A stretch of DNA of 64,000 nt from NCBI GenBank assembly GCA_016858145.1, contig JAEHOE010000103.1:62001-126000 (forward strand). Direction: 5' to 3'. The translations under genes and the position numbers were made by a program. Below, in pieces: positions 12,601 through 23,800 of the stretch (the stretch's first letter is position 1; every line of letters starts with the position of its first letter). The stretch comes from Edaphochlamys debaryana (taxonomy: Eukaryota > Chlorophyta > Chlorophyceae > Chlamydomonadales). The notes under the pieces are model-generated. The model was not told where the DNA came from. It ran no database searches and saw only the letters and a list, made by a program, of their open reading frames with translations.

Positions 12601-15600
12601 CCGCCGCCTCCGCCTCATCGCTGATGCCCACCAGACTGTCCAGTACGGTGTGCGCGATCAGTACGGCACGTGCCGTACAGCCCGGCCAGTCGAGCCAGTC
12701 AGTCCTGGGTTACACAATGCGGGAAACGTGTGGGCACTGGTCAGGAGCTCTGGATAAGGTGGTTAGAATTTGTTCTGATCCTTTGGTAACGCCGTAAGGG
12801 CGGTTGGGAGGGGGTTGGCTCACAGGTGCGTTTCTGCCCGCTGCGGCTGCAGCGGGGTGACGTCAGCGCCGTACCCCACGTAGCTCGTCCATGCGGACAC
12901 CAGCGCGGAGAGTACGTCATGATCGGGGATGGGATCGTCCTGGGAGAGAAGGGGGAGAGGGTTCCGGTTCGGCACGGGCGCATTCGCGGACGGGCCTCTT
13001 CCCTGCTGGCCCCTGTTCCTCCCAAAGAGGCGATAGCTCGCCCCTTCCAAACCTCCCGCTCCCCCCCACACACACACACCGTCTGCCGGTTCTCCCCCCA
13101 GCAGGCAGTCCACTCCCCCCGTTCCCCTCTCCCCCTTTACACCCCCCCCTGTTGCCTCCCCCCCCTCCCCCCCCCCCCCCCCCACCGTCTGCCGGTTCTC
13201 CCCCAGCAGGCAGTCCACCAGCCGCCAGTTGCCCGACATGAAGGCAGCCTGGGGGGGGAGAGGGGAAGGGGAGATATGGGAAGTAGGAAAGGGCCTGGAC
13301 CTTTAGGCACGAGGTTCGAATGTGGGGGTTGAGCTTAAGCTCACTAGGGCACATCCTCTGCCGCCATCCTCCCCCCCACACACCCACCCCTACCTTGAGC
13401 AGCAGGGCCCCCATGGCGCTGTCGGGGCGGTGCGCCCCCGCAGCTGCCGCCAGGTCCAGGGCCAGGTCGCACAGCGCCTCGGGGCCGTCGGCCTGGCCCG
13501 CATCGTCACGGACCTGACAGGGGGGGGGGGGGGAAGGACCCGGTGGGTTCCTTCCTGGCTCCATTCCATCCTTCGCTCAGCCCAGCCTGGGATGACCAAC
13601 ATTACCAAGATGGGTTCCCTCCACCTGACCAGCCCCCCTGCCGTACCTCCTCCACGTATCGCCGTACGTCCGCGATGCCGCGGGCGCTGTGCTCCCCCAC
13701 CAGGCCCTGACAGGGGGGGGGCCGGAAAAGGGAGATCGAGAACAGCCAGCATAGACGTACGGGGCTTTCTCGTAGCCTCGCGACCCGTCCAAGTCCCCCC
13801 TTCTCCCCGCTCTCCCCCGGCCCATGACCCGTCCCCAAGGCTTCCCCGCAGCCCCCCCCCCCTTCCGCGCACACACATACACACACACGAGGCCGTGCGC
13901 TTACACGGCCCAGGGACTGACGTGCTCGTCGGGTGATATGATGGTCTGGCAGGCACCCAGAGCCTAACGGGGATTAAGCCCTGCCCAGACTGATCCCCGC
14001 CGTCCCACGGAACCCTGTCCCCCGCACGCCCTCCGCACCCGCACCCGCACGCACACGCCAGCCCCGCCCACCCGCCGGGGTGGGGCCTTGGCTCCGCGGC
14101 ATGTGGGGATCTCATTCGGAGACCCTTGCCGCGCGGCACCACCCTCACTCTGCACGCTCCACGGCTTCCCCCATGGGTTGCTGCCGTACCCTCGGCCCCG
14201 CCCCTCACCACCCCGCCCCCGCGACTCCCCTCCCTCTCTGCCCGCCGGCGGCCACTCGTGTCTTATGCTTCTCATACTCCCTTGTGCTTCGCCCACCTCC
14301 TCCGCTATTGACACCCTTCTTGGCCCGCTCCCCGTTTTCCGCATTGCCTCCGTCGTGGCGCTACCTTCGGCCCTGCTATTTTAGGTGAGAACCGGGATTG
14401 TTCCGTTCGGGTGGGCTTCGGTCTCGCGGGCTGCTCGGTCCGCATGTCTGCTCTGCTTCGCTGTGCCCCTCTGCGCCGCCGGCGGGCCGCACCAGCTCTA
14501 GTCTACCTCACTATTACCAGCTACAAACTACGGCTCCGACGCGGCTCCAGCGGCGACACACACGTAACGGGTTCGGGATGGGCGGGATGGGTCGGGCTTC
14601 GGTTTCCTCGGGCTTTCGGTTCCGTCTCTAAGGCCGGCCGGTTAACCACCGCGCCCACGATTCTCAGGCTCATGCGAGCAGCCCTTCACACACACACACA
14701 CACTCCCCGGCTCATGCGAGCAGCCCTTCACACACACACACACACTCCCCGGCTCATGCGAGCAGCCCTTCACACACACACACACCGCCGTCTCTTTGGC
14801 TTACACGAGCAGGATGTCTGCTTGCTTGCGGTTTCCACGCTGCCCCACCCCCTATCCACCCCCCCACCTCGTCCAGGGCTGCCGGCTGGTAGGCCGCCAG
14901 GGTGTGCGCCAGCACCTCGAGCACCTCCTCGTGCACGGAGGCCAGCTCGTCGCCCGCCTCGCGGAGCAGCTGGGGGGGGGGGGCGAGGGGGGGCGGAGGG
15001 CGGGGTAAGGGTTCAAGGGGGCCCGGCACCGTCAGAAGCTCAGAGGGATGGCCTGAAGGAGGGCATCAGTCGCTCTCTCCTCGTGTACATGACCCAAGAC
15101 CGCTCAGCCGAGAGGGCCCCCCGACGCTGCCGCCGGCGCCGTACCTCCGTGGCCCGTTTGACTTCCTTGTACAGCTTCCGCCGTATGTACCGGTGGTTGC
15201 ACCAACCGCCCGTGTTGGCAACGGTCTCGTGGATGGGATTGAGCGCCCTGGCAGCGGAGGAGGAGGTCGAGGTCATTCCGCCCGCCATACCGGTAATTGC
15301 TATCCACTTCTCCCCCAGGATGCCCTTCAAGAAAATTGCCAAGCCCGGCTCGACATCGCTTGGGGGCCTCAATCTGCCGCGCCGGCCGCCCGGCCCTCGC
15401 CCTCCCGCCCGCCCGCCCCGTCGCGCTCTCGCAGCATTTCGTGCCCCCCTCACTTTTCGTTTTCCTCCTCCGTAACGCCCGCTGACGTGGGCTCCCAAAG
15501 GTTAACCGCCACGTCCTGCCAAGTGGGCACCCCCGCCAGCTGGGGGGGGAGGGGGGAAAGGAAAGGAGTTAGGGGAGGCACGTGCAGCTCATCACAACCC

Positions 15601-16919
15601 TGCCCCTGCCCCAAGCCCTCACCCAAACCTGCCCCCACCAGCCCCCACCTGGCAGCACCGGATGATGCATATCTCTGCGTTCCCCAGCAGCACCGCCCGC
15701 CTCAGGTGCTTGGCGAAGGTGCGCAGCGCAAAGGGCCAGGGCCGCAGGAAGTCGGGCGGCTCCGCGTGGATGAGGTAGGGCGAGCGGCGGTTGAGGTCGA
15801 CCATGGTGAACTGGGGTTGGTGGGGGATGGTTGTTTGGAGGATGGTGAGCGGTGGGACGGGGCGGTTGGTGGTTGGAATGTGGCGGTGCCAGGGCTCGAC
15901 TAGGGAAGAACTTCATGGCAGCGTGCACCCCCTTGCGTCCCTGCCCTGTTCGGCCCATGGCCGAGACACGAGGACCCGAGCGGGGGGTACGCAGCCGGGC
16001 GGAGGGCCGCTGCGGCGTGCAGCCACCTCAGGCCACAGCCCCCCCCCCCCCCCGCCGTCCCCCCCCACCCTACCTCGTACGGCACCTCGGCGTTCTCGCC
16101 CATGCTGTCCTTAGACAGCGCCGACACAGCCGACACGGCCGAGGCGACCGATGCCAGCGACATGTTGGCATCGCGACCCGGGAAGCGACCGGACGCGCCG
16201 CCGTAGCGACCCGACGTGCCCCCATAGCGACCAGAAGTGCCGCCGTAGCGACCCGACGTGCCCCCGGGAGTGCCGCCGAATACGCCCGACGTCGAGCCCC
16301 CGCCGCCTGCGACCGAGGCCGCCGGCTCCTGGGCGGTATCCGAATCCGCTGCCATGAACTGCACCTGGGGGGGGGAAGGACAGGTGAGGGGATGGCTCGG
16401 GGTGGATGGAGAGAACACGTATGGCGGATGGAAATAGGGAACGACGGGGAAGGGGCGAAACAGGGTGGGCATGGCCGGGGTAGGCTGGGAAGGGGGGTTG
16501 GTGGCGACGAGGCAACGGTCTCTCCGGCCAAGGCCCATGACCCCGGCAGGCGGGCTCCGCCGGCCTGTCGGGCAAGGTGTGCCGCCCCGTTTGGACCCCT
16601 GTGTGCTCCTCTTGCGGCAATAAGGGAGGTCGAGCTCGACTCATGTCCGGCAGGCACTGTTTGGGATGGTTGGGGCTCGCCCTCGCCCCCCAGGCCCTCT
16701 CGCCCACCAGGCACTCTCGCCCGCGACTCTGCCTGCACCCACCAGCTTCGCCGCCGTGCTCTGGGCTGCCTTGTCCGCTGCAGACATTCCGGCCTTGAAG
16801 GTGATGGGCGCCGAGGGGGGGTCGCTTGGCGCTGAATCATGGGCGTCGACGTCGAGAAGAGCCAAATCGGCATCGTTTGACAGCCCTGTATCCTTTGCCT
16901 CCAATCTGAAAGCCTCCAT
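3691..16919 (-). CDS. TRP-family cation channel, about 35 exons, ~1,620 aa
   Basis: Exons in gene order: 16743-16919, 16074-16364, 15649-15810, 15454-15539, 15145-15373, 14868-14969, 13647-13706, 13394-13513, 13186-13248, 12824-12939, 12561-12635, 12166-12292, 11838-11945, 11548-11604, 11368-11423, 11102-11179, 10860-10891, 10558-10706, 10260-10324, 9997-10093, 9438-9749, 8754-8870, 8229-8424, 7837-8016, 7634-7668, 7232-7325, 6999-7039, 6789-6835, 6610-6671, 6334-6369, 6067-6135, 5708-5845, 5393-5575, 5048-5127, 3691-4714. Phases agree at every junction except 9438/8870, which is off by one base. The ATG at 16919 follows an in-frame TAG. The N-terminus has four YGGTSGR-like repeats; I see no ankyrin repeats. 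A poly-Gly tract (~aa 790-830) precedes S1. S1-S2 lie at ~895-955, S3-S4 at ~960-1017 and S5 at ~1030-1060. A pore loop with TMIYGDF follows at ~1075-1083, then S6 at ~1093-1123 running into IGDSYDRI, the usual TRP post-S6 motif. A coiled-coil-like segment (~1254-1280) and a low-complexity 340-aa tail end the protein. Ciliary or plasma-membrane location is inference. Confidence 0.85.
6533..6602. repeat. CGGACT-type short tandem repeat beside an exon
   Basis: About ten degenerate copies of a cggact/ccggactg unit abut the 5' splice site of the S6-encoding exon (6610-6671) on the minus strand. They lie inside the intron of the TRP gene. Confidence 0.8.
8945..8997 (-). repeat. Degenerate duplicate of the start of TRP exon 8754-8870
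   Basis: On the minus strand this stretch reads as ALVNTR..LLLS, close to the true exon start ALVTTL..RLLS at 8869 downward. It has no AG acceptor next to it, so it looks like a dead copy of about 45 bases within the intron. Confidence 0.5.
9027..9129. repeat. Two-copy tandem repeat in a TRP intron
   Basis: Two adjacent, imperfect copies of about 50 bases. Both contain agctcacgcagg, then gaggaacggaacaaccct, then cagcgacaccga. They lie between exons 9438-9749 and 8754-8870. Confidence 0.75.
12661..12678. other. Perfect 18-bp palindrome gtacggcacgtgccgtac
   Basis: The sequence equals its own reverse complement. It lies in the intron just 5' (gene sense) of TRP exon 12561-12635. GTACGG or its complement recurs in several other introns of the window, for example 11463-11510, 24120-24180 and 41640-41652. 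Confidence 0.8.
13078..13114 (-). repeat. Duplicate of the 3' end and donor site of TRP exon 13186-13248
   Basis: About 36 bases match 13184-13219 with one extra C. The matched block covers the end of the exon and its 5' splice site. The copy lies about 105 bases further into the following intron. Confidence 0.75.
14667..14790. repeat. 42-bp tandem repeat with (CA)n core, ~3 copies
   Basis: Copies begin at 14667, 14709 and 14751. Each starts ggctcatgcgagcagccctt and continues into a CA run. It lies in the longest TRP intron (13707-14867), where I see no extra exon. Confidence 0.9.
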
Positions 16920-17734
16920 CGCCTATCGGCTGCAGCCACGAGCCGCTGCCCGCCGATTATGCTTTAGCATGCGACTGCCTGGTTCCCGCCCGGCGTAATA
17001 GCTGGAAGAGCAGCCGTAGCTGCCTCATGCTGTCCGACTGTTCTCCTCGCCGCGACGTGTAGATGCTCTTAACACGCTGCGAAAGTGAGTGTTCTTCGCA
17101 GCAGGACGAAAGGTCGCAGTCGGGTAGTTTGCGCACAACAACGGGGGCCTTGCTTTGCTTCAGCCTGGAGTTTGCAGTGGCGGTCAGGCCACCAATCGCC
17201 AGAGGCAGTACTAAAAGTTCAGTTAGTTCGCGTACCGACGTGCACACGTTCCCACATGTAATAGGATTGCATAACTAGCCGCCCAGTACAGGTTCGTGCA
17301 CGCGCGCAGGTGAAGGGGCGGGGTTGGGGAGGACATGGTCGGCATGCTCGTCCGACCCAGGGACCACGAAGAGCAGCAAGAGCAGTCCAACGTTCAGGCG
17401 ACCTACACTGTGGTATCTGCATTCCCGGTGTTGATGGGGGAAAGACGGGACTACGACCCGGCAACGCGATTGGGCGCCGGGGACCGGAGGGGCCGAGAGG
17501 GGGGACGAGGGGAGACACGGCCAGCCCTGCGTGCCGGGGGCCTTCTCCCAGGCCTGAGAAGCGCCACCTACCTGAATATGCAATCAGATGAAACAGTTCA
17601 CACAATCCAACCACACAAGGGCCGGCCTCGGTGTAACGCCTCGCCGTTCGTCGTCTCGGATTCCGACGCGCACGCTCGCATAGCAAACGAGCCCGCGGCG
17701 ACAAGCCCAAAATATCTATTCCAGACTTCTGCTG
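16920..17734. promoter_or_regulatory. Divergent intergenic region between TRP channel and HIT genes
   Basis: This 0.8-kb stretch separates two start codons that point away from each other, so it presumably holds both promoters and 5' UTRs. I see no clear TATA box. It contains a 96-codon minus-strand reading frame (16957-17247) that could be an upstream ORF of the TRP transcript, but nothing else supports it. Confidence 0.5.
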
Positions 17735-19739
17735 ATGTCGAGCCTATGTGGCGCCTGCTTTCCTAGTTGTAAGCGTCTGTACCGGACGAACGACAATTCC
17801 AGTCGTAGTTGGGTAGCGGACTGCCCCTTCTGCGCAATCGCGGGCAGCGGGAGTCACCAGAAGACCATCCACGAGGTGCGAGTATAGGACTCGGGGGCGG
17901 AGGTAACGTCGCTACCGTCGCCCAGGCTGAGCCAGGCTAGAAGCCCACCGTGCCTGTCGACGCCCCTAGCTCCCCTCCCCCCCTCCTCCCCTGCGGGGGA
18001 CGACTCGGACGAGGCATTATGCAGCCACCGGAGTCTGGACCCCCAGCCGGCAATGCGACGATACCCCTGATGATTTCCACTGAACACTGACCACTTGCCT
18101 ACCCCCTACGCCCTTACCCCTAGCTCGCTCACTCAAACAGCCACTCCACACACTCCTGCACTAAACGACTGCAGGTGTGCGGTGCACTCGTTCAGCGTGC
18201 CCACCCACCCCTCCCGCGCGTGGCCCCGCCCCCCCCAGGATGAGCGCCTCGTGGCATTCCCCTCCATGCAGCCAGACGTAAGCAGACAGTTCTGGCGCCG
18301 TGGGCCAGAGGGGCAACAAGCGAAGAGGCGTCCCTCGGCTTCAGTCGGCTTAAAGCCGCACGAGCGTCCCTCCGCCCACACCCCAACGCACACCCTGCCC
18401 CAGCCGCCCCGCACCCGCTGGTGGCGCCTGGGTTTCGTGTCCCTCCTGCCTCCGGCCCTCCGCCTGTTCCCTCCGGCACACGTCCCCTCCAACCCCACTC
18501 CTCAACCGCATCACCCCCACCCCGCCCCACCCCACATCACCCCCCACCCCACCCCACCCCCCACCCCACCCCACCCCCCTCCCCCAGGCCGCCCTGCACC
18601 TGCTGGTGGTGCCCCGGGCGCACATCCCCGACACCGGCTGCCTGGGGCCGCAGGACCTGGACCTGGGTGAGGGGGGGGGGGTGAGGGGGTGAGAGGGTGA
18701 GGGGGTGAGGGGGCATATGAAGGAGAAGAAGAGGCAAGAAGGCAAGGCCAGACGGGTCTGGGGATGGGATGAGGAACCAACCCGCCCACACGACCCCACG
18801 CCGCGCCCCCCCTCCCAGTCGAGGCCATGGACGCTCTGGGTCGGGAGCTGCTGCGGCAGAGGGCCCCGCCCGGCGCCCGCACCAAGCTGGGGTACCACGT
18901 GCCGCCCTGGCGCTCCGTGGGGCACCTGCAGTGAGGGGGCGGGGGTTGGGGGGTAGGGATGGGGTGAGAGAGGAGTTGAGCAGGGCGGGTGTGGGGGGGG
19001 ATGCAATGCGCACAGCAGGAACCAGCTCCCGAGTCCAGGCTGGAGAGTCTACAAGGATAGAGCCACCCACATTGGGGATCGGGGGAAGGGTTGGTCTGTG
19101 AGGAGACGTTGGCAGGGAGGTAGGCCGCACAGGCTGTCATGAGGGACTGGAGGCCACGGGCGGCTGGGACAGTGCGGGGCAACCTTGACGTCACTTGTTC
19201 CCGTTGCGCCGCTTGAGTCCTCTCCTCTCCTCCCCCCCTCCCCAGCCTGCACGCCATGGCGCTGCCCCACACCCCCGCCTGGGCCGCCGCCAAGTACAGC
19301 CTGCCGGGCACCTGGCTCAGCTCGAGGGTAGGGCGTAGGGGGGGAGCGGGGGTGGTGGTGGTGGGCATAAGCCGCTGGTGTCAGTAGGACCCAGGGTAGA
19401 CGAAAGCGTCCTAAATTGTGAGCGGGAGGTGCGGGCGGGTCGGCAGTGGAGCGAGATGGGATTGGGGGGGGAGGGTAGTTCCGTACGCTCTGTTCTTGTG
19501 CATCCGCGTGGCGGGTACGCAGAGGCGTGCAAGCGAGCGGGGGAAGGGCAGGAAGCGGGAAAGGCTGAGTGCATGCGCTTCCCGTCCTTGATGCCTCCCT
19601 ATCCTTTTAATCCCCGGCCCCCCACCCACCCCACCCTCTACGCCCACTCCGCGGGCCACAGGCGCTGATGCGGCGGCTGCGCTGGAGCTGGCCGCTGCTG
19701 GGGGGAGCGGGGGGAGGGGAGGATGGCGAAGCGGTGTGA
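17735..19739 (+). CDS. Histidine-triad (HIT) nucleotide-binding protein, HINT3/HINT4-like, 176 aa
   Basis: Six exons: 17735-17875, 18239-18277, 18588-18666, 18819-18930, 19246-19327, 19662-19739. All introns are GT-AG, all phases agree, and the total is 531 nt with TGA at 19737. The first exon carries the N-terminal CPFCAIAG segment of HIT proteins. The second gives DERLVAFPSMQP. The third gives HLLVVPRAHIPD. Exons 4-5 join to give YHVPPWRSVGHLHLHAM, the His-x-His-x-His catalytic triad. The spacing HVPP...SV.HLHLH is that of the HINT3/HINT4 branch of the superfamily (family knowledge), which hydrolyses adenylated substrates. The short basic-to-acidic C-terminus ends GEAV. The start ATG is the first in frame with the CPFC motif. 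It diverges from the TRP gene. Cellular location cannot be read from the sequence. Confidence 0.9.
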
Positions 19740-20854
19740 GCGGGTTTGGAGAGGGTGGCGGGTAGGGGCGACGCGGACTCAAGGGAGAGGGCTTGCGGGG
19801 TGGGGGTTCGCGGTGGCTCTTTTAGCTTCAAAAGATGGAGACTTGAAGCATGGCAACGTGACGAGCAATTTTAGGGGGGCAACGAGAGCAAACCTTGGCG
19901 GCTATCCCCTATGCGGTGCGGTGCGGTACGGAGGCGAGCGCAACAGCTTGCAGGGAAGCAAGTAGAGGGCCAGCGGCTGGCGGGGGGCTGGTGGTGTTCA
20001 GGTAGGGGGTACTGAGGTGGTGGGTGGTCGGACGCCAGTGCTATCCGCCTTTGCGTGTGTAGGCACCTCGACACTGCCGCTCAGGCAGGTTGGCAGTCGC
20101 TGGCCAACAATGCCAGCATGCGGTGTAGAAGAAGGGCGGCAGCGGCAGTAGCAGCGACAGCATATCGGCGACACAAGAGGAGCTTACACGGCACCACTCC
20201 CACCTTTGCTTCCTCCGGGTCTCCACAGCATCAATCCACGGCCCCGTTCCGTCCCTCGGCCGCGCCGCACATGTGAGCCTCCGCATCGTGGTTCCATCGA
20301 TTCGACTCATCCTCCACCCATCCTCCACAGCGCGCTCTTCCTCCCGAACCCTCACTCAATCCGCCGCGCGCCAACTCGTCCGTCACAACCCTGTCCACGC
20401 CTCCTTGCACGCCCCTGCCCCCAGCCACAACACATCCGCAACCCCCAGTCCCGGTCCGTTACCACACGTAGGGTTGGCTTCCGTGACGCCCAGCCGCCCC
20501 TAACACCAGGGTCCGCGACTTGCAACTACGACCCCAGTGCCCGGAGGCAAGGGCACGGGCCCCAGAGTGCCCCAATGGCTCCCAGCTGCCCTGTGCCGCC
20601 GGCAGAGTTGACAACCGTACCGGGGTTGTCCGTCAGTCCAGCTCGTGCTCCGTCACCACTCAACGCCGGCCAAGGCGTTACGCCTGCGAGGGCAGCCCGT
20701 TCGCTTCCCCGACGCAGCCCGCCTCCCGCGGGGCTTCAGCTGCACCCACCCACCCCACCACCACCACACGTCCCACGAGCCCCCGCACCCAGATACCCCC
20801 TCCTCCCCCCGTGATGCCCCCCGATCCCAAGCCGATCCCGACCCGGATCTGGAT
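19740..20854. other. Convergent 3' flanks of the HIT and SNU114 genes
   Basis: No coding sequence that I can support. Long C/A-rich frames on the + strand at 20206-20814 show no splice or domain support. The stretch probably contains the 3' UTRs of both neighbours. Confidence 0.5.
20184..20188 (-). terminator. Candidate TGTAA polyadenylation signal of SNU114
   Basis: The + strand reads ttaca. It lies about 670 bases past the SNU114 stop on the minus strand. It is the only TGTAA I noticed in that flank. Confidence 0.35.
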
Positions 20855-23800
20855 CTAGAAGATCATGGCCAGATCCGCGTCCTGCTTGGCCAGCTCCAGC
20901 AGCATGGGGTCGTCGAAGAACTTGTTGATCGACACGTCGTCGGACATGCCCTTGCGCCGCCGAGTCTTGACCATGAACTCGCGCGCCAGCGCCTGGGGGC
21001 CGGGTGTAGGGCGGTAAGAGAGGTTGGGTTGGGTTGGGTTGGTCTTGGATTGGGAGATCGTCTAGAGTTAACGGTCTCAGCAAGCGACCTTTGGCACGAC
21101 CTGTTGTTCCGCTCTTCACGCGCGAGCTGCCTACCGGCCACCTTCTACTACCTTCCAGTACCGCCCAGTTCCGCTCTCGCCCCGCCCCCTGCCCCTTGCC
21201 ACACCCCTCCCCTCACCCCACCTGCACGGGCGCGGGCTCCAGCGGCCTCAGCACGATGGAGCGATCCAGGGGGTCGCCCGGCACCACCTGGGGGGGATAG
21301 GGGGTAGGGGGGAAGGGGGGGACGGAAGGGAAGAGAAGGGTGGGCACGCGGTGTTTCTAGCGTACACTGGTGGCGCGTTGCGGGCGTGTTGCAATTGGAT
21401 GAGGAGAATGATGATGAACGGCCCCCCTACGCCCCCCTACGCATTCGCCGCCAAAGCGCCCCTGCGCACCTGCCAGTGGTCGAACACGGATTGGCAGAAG
21501 GCCTGGCCCTGTGGGTGGAAGGGGGTGGAAGGGAAGCGGGCGTGGGAAGGGAGCACGTTAAAGCCCCGCCTTTCTCTCGGACGCAACGCCGCCGCTTCAA
21601 CCGACATCCGCCACCCTGCCCTTTCATTTTCCCACTCCAACTCCAGCCCCAGTCCCCGACCCCTCCCCGGTCCGCTCCCCAAACCCGCCTGCGTGTGGTA
21701 GCGCAGGTCGGTCTCGAAGCCGAAGCTCTCCACCACGGGCAGGTAGGCCTTGACGATGAAGATGGGCGTGCCGGGCTTGGGCACGTCGGCCGTCACGTGG
21801 CCTCTGCGGGCGGGCGTGGGAGGGTGCAGCAAGGGGATTGCAGGAAGGGGGTTGAGGAGAGCGAGGTCCAGAGGGGTGAGGGGGGCGAATCGTATTCGGT
21901 GCCACGCCGACCGCAAACAAGGAGGTGGCTTCACAGTCGCCAGAGCCTGGGACCAGCCGCTGCCTGCCCCTGTTCCGCGTTCGCGAGTAAGGGGTGCTGC
22001 TGGTGCTGCCTGCTTAGGCTGGGGACCCGGCGGACCGCCCCACCTCCGCTTGGCGAGCACGTTGTAGATGGCTGCGATGCAGTCCGCGGGCGTCTCGATC
22101 TCCACGTAGTAGACCGGCTCCATGAGGCGGGGGGTGGCCATGAGGAAGGCGCTGGGGGGGTGGGGGGGACGGGGTGGGGTGTGTGGGGGAATGGGGTTGG
22201 GAGGCGGGGGATGGAGGTAGGAGCGTGGCAGAGGGCCGCGGAGGTGTGTGTGAGTTGCTGCTCGTGTGGGCCGCGCACAGCGCACGGAGCTGGCTACGCC
22301 CGCCTGCCCACCTGTAGCACACGCGGCGCGCGGTGGGGATGATCTGGCCGCCTCCCCGGTTGATGGGCTCTGAGGGGTGGGGGAGGGCACAGTGGGGCAC
22401 AACAACTCAGAAGGCGGACACCACAAGCATACCCAGCGTCTCCTCCCCAACCGCCACCCTGGCATGCCAACATGCCTGCCCTTTCCGCTCAGGTGCCCCC
22501 CACCACTTGCTCACCCGGGGCGATGGTTGCGTCCAGGATCTTGAACTTGACGTTGCGGATGGGCTCGTCGCACAAGGGCCCCTCGCGGGCACCCCACTGG
22601 AAGCCCTGTGGGAGGTGTGCAGAGGAATGGCCGCGGCGTTGAGGTGGGGCTCACGTTCAGCCCGACCTCCCGCCGCGCTGCGGTACCAACAACCTACGCC
22701 CTCCCCATCCTTCTGGGAACAGCCCAACTAACCCGCAACCCCGCAACAGCCGGCTCCTCCTTCGCTCTGGACTTCGGTGCGCATCGGGCTCCCTGGCCGC
22801 CGCTTTCCACAACGAGACGCGGAGATACCCTCTCCTTTACACACACAAACACCCCCAGCCCTGAACACACAAACACCCCCACGCACCTGGATGACCGAGT
22901 CCCTCACGGCGTTGAGCAGGCCCTTGTCCGTCTCGGCCGCCAGCGAGTCGTCCAGGAGCACGTTGGGGCCCTGCGGTTGGTTAGTTGGTGGTTGTTGGTT
23001 GGGGTGGTTGGGGTAGAGGCGGTAACGGGCTGCAGGTAGCGGGCCTCGATGGCAGGTCCAGTCCTCAAGCGACCCGCCACTCGCAAGGGCGCAAGCCCCC
23101 ACGACGTCCTGCCGTCAAACCCGGTCGTCTTGACCATGCATGCTCTTTCCTCCGCCTCCCTCCCCCGTCCTCCCGCTCTATCACGCGTCACGGCGCACCT
23201 GCACGTCCGGCCCGAACGCCCAAAGGCCTCTCACGGCCAACAGGTCCCACTCGTACCGCGTTTGAAACCAGTCCTGAGGAGGAACACGGGGAACAGGAGA
23301 GAGGAGTTGAGGAGAGGTGTGGAGTGGGGTGGCAGCTAGCGACGATGCGTGGTTGAGGCGGCCCGACAACTGTCATCCGCAATTGGTGCATTGGGAGGTG
23401 TGTCCCGCGGTGAAATACACGTGCGGCGGTGCGGCGCTCGCCGTGTCAGAATGTCGGGACTGGGGTTCGCTACTGCGGCGCACCGCCCGCACGCCGTGCC
23501 CACGGGGGCGGCACGGCGCGCTGCCGAGGCACGAGGGGCACGGGGCGCCGGCGCTGCTGCACCCGGGGCTGACACGAGGGCGCCTGTTCAGGTAGGGGCT
23601 GCGACAAGAGCCAGAATCCCTCATCCCGCTCCTCCTGCTTGATTTCGCCTAGTCCCTCCGTGCCGATGCTTCTGCCCATGACCCTGCCCGACCCCCCCTC
23701 CCCACCGTGAGCTGCTTGCGCCCCATCTCCAGGCGCACGTTGCCCGCCTCAATGTCCTCCGCCAGGCCCTTGTCCAGCGGCTCTGGGGGGTGGAGGGGAG

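Noticed and set aside
14667..14790. Regular repeats considered as a CRISPR array
   Set aside because: Units are tandem and identical without unique spacers, contain CA microsatellite runs, and lie in a eukaryotic intron.
16957..17247. 96-codon minus-strand ORF upstream of the TRP start
   Set aside because: It is in a different frame from the TRP start with no convincing splice link. It could be an upstream ORF, but I cannot support it.
17335..17766. 143-codon + strand ORF overlapping the HIT gene start
   Set aside because: It is in another frame from the HIT first exon, which is confirmed by the CPFC motif and five in-phase junctions.
20206..20814. Long + strand ORFs with Pro/Ser/Arg-rich translation
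   Set aside because: They lie between two convergent 3' ends. There are no motifs or splice sites, and composition explains the open frames.
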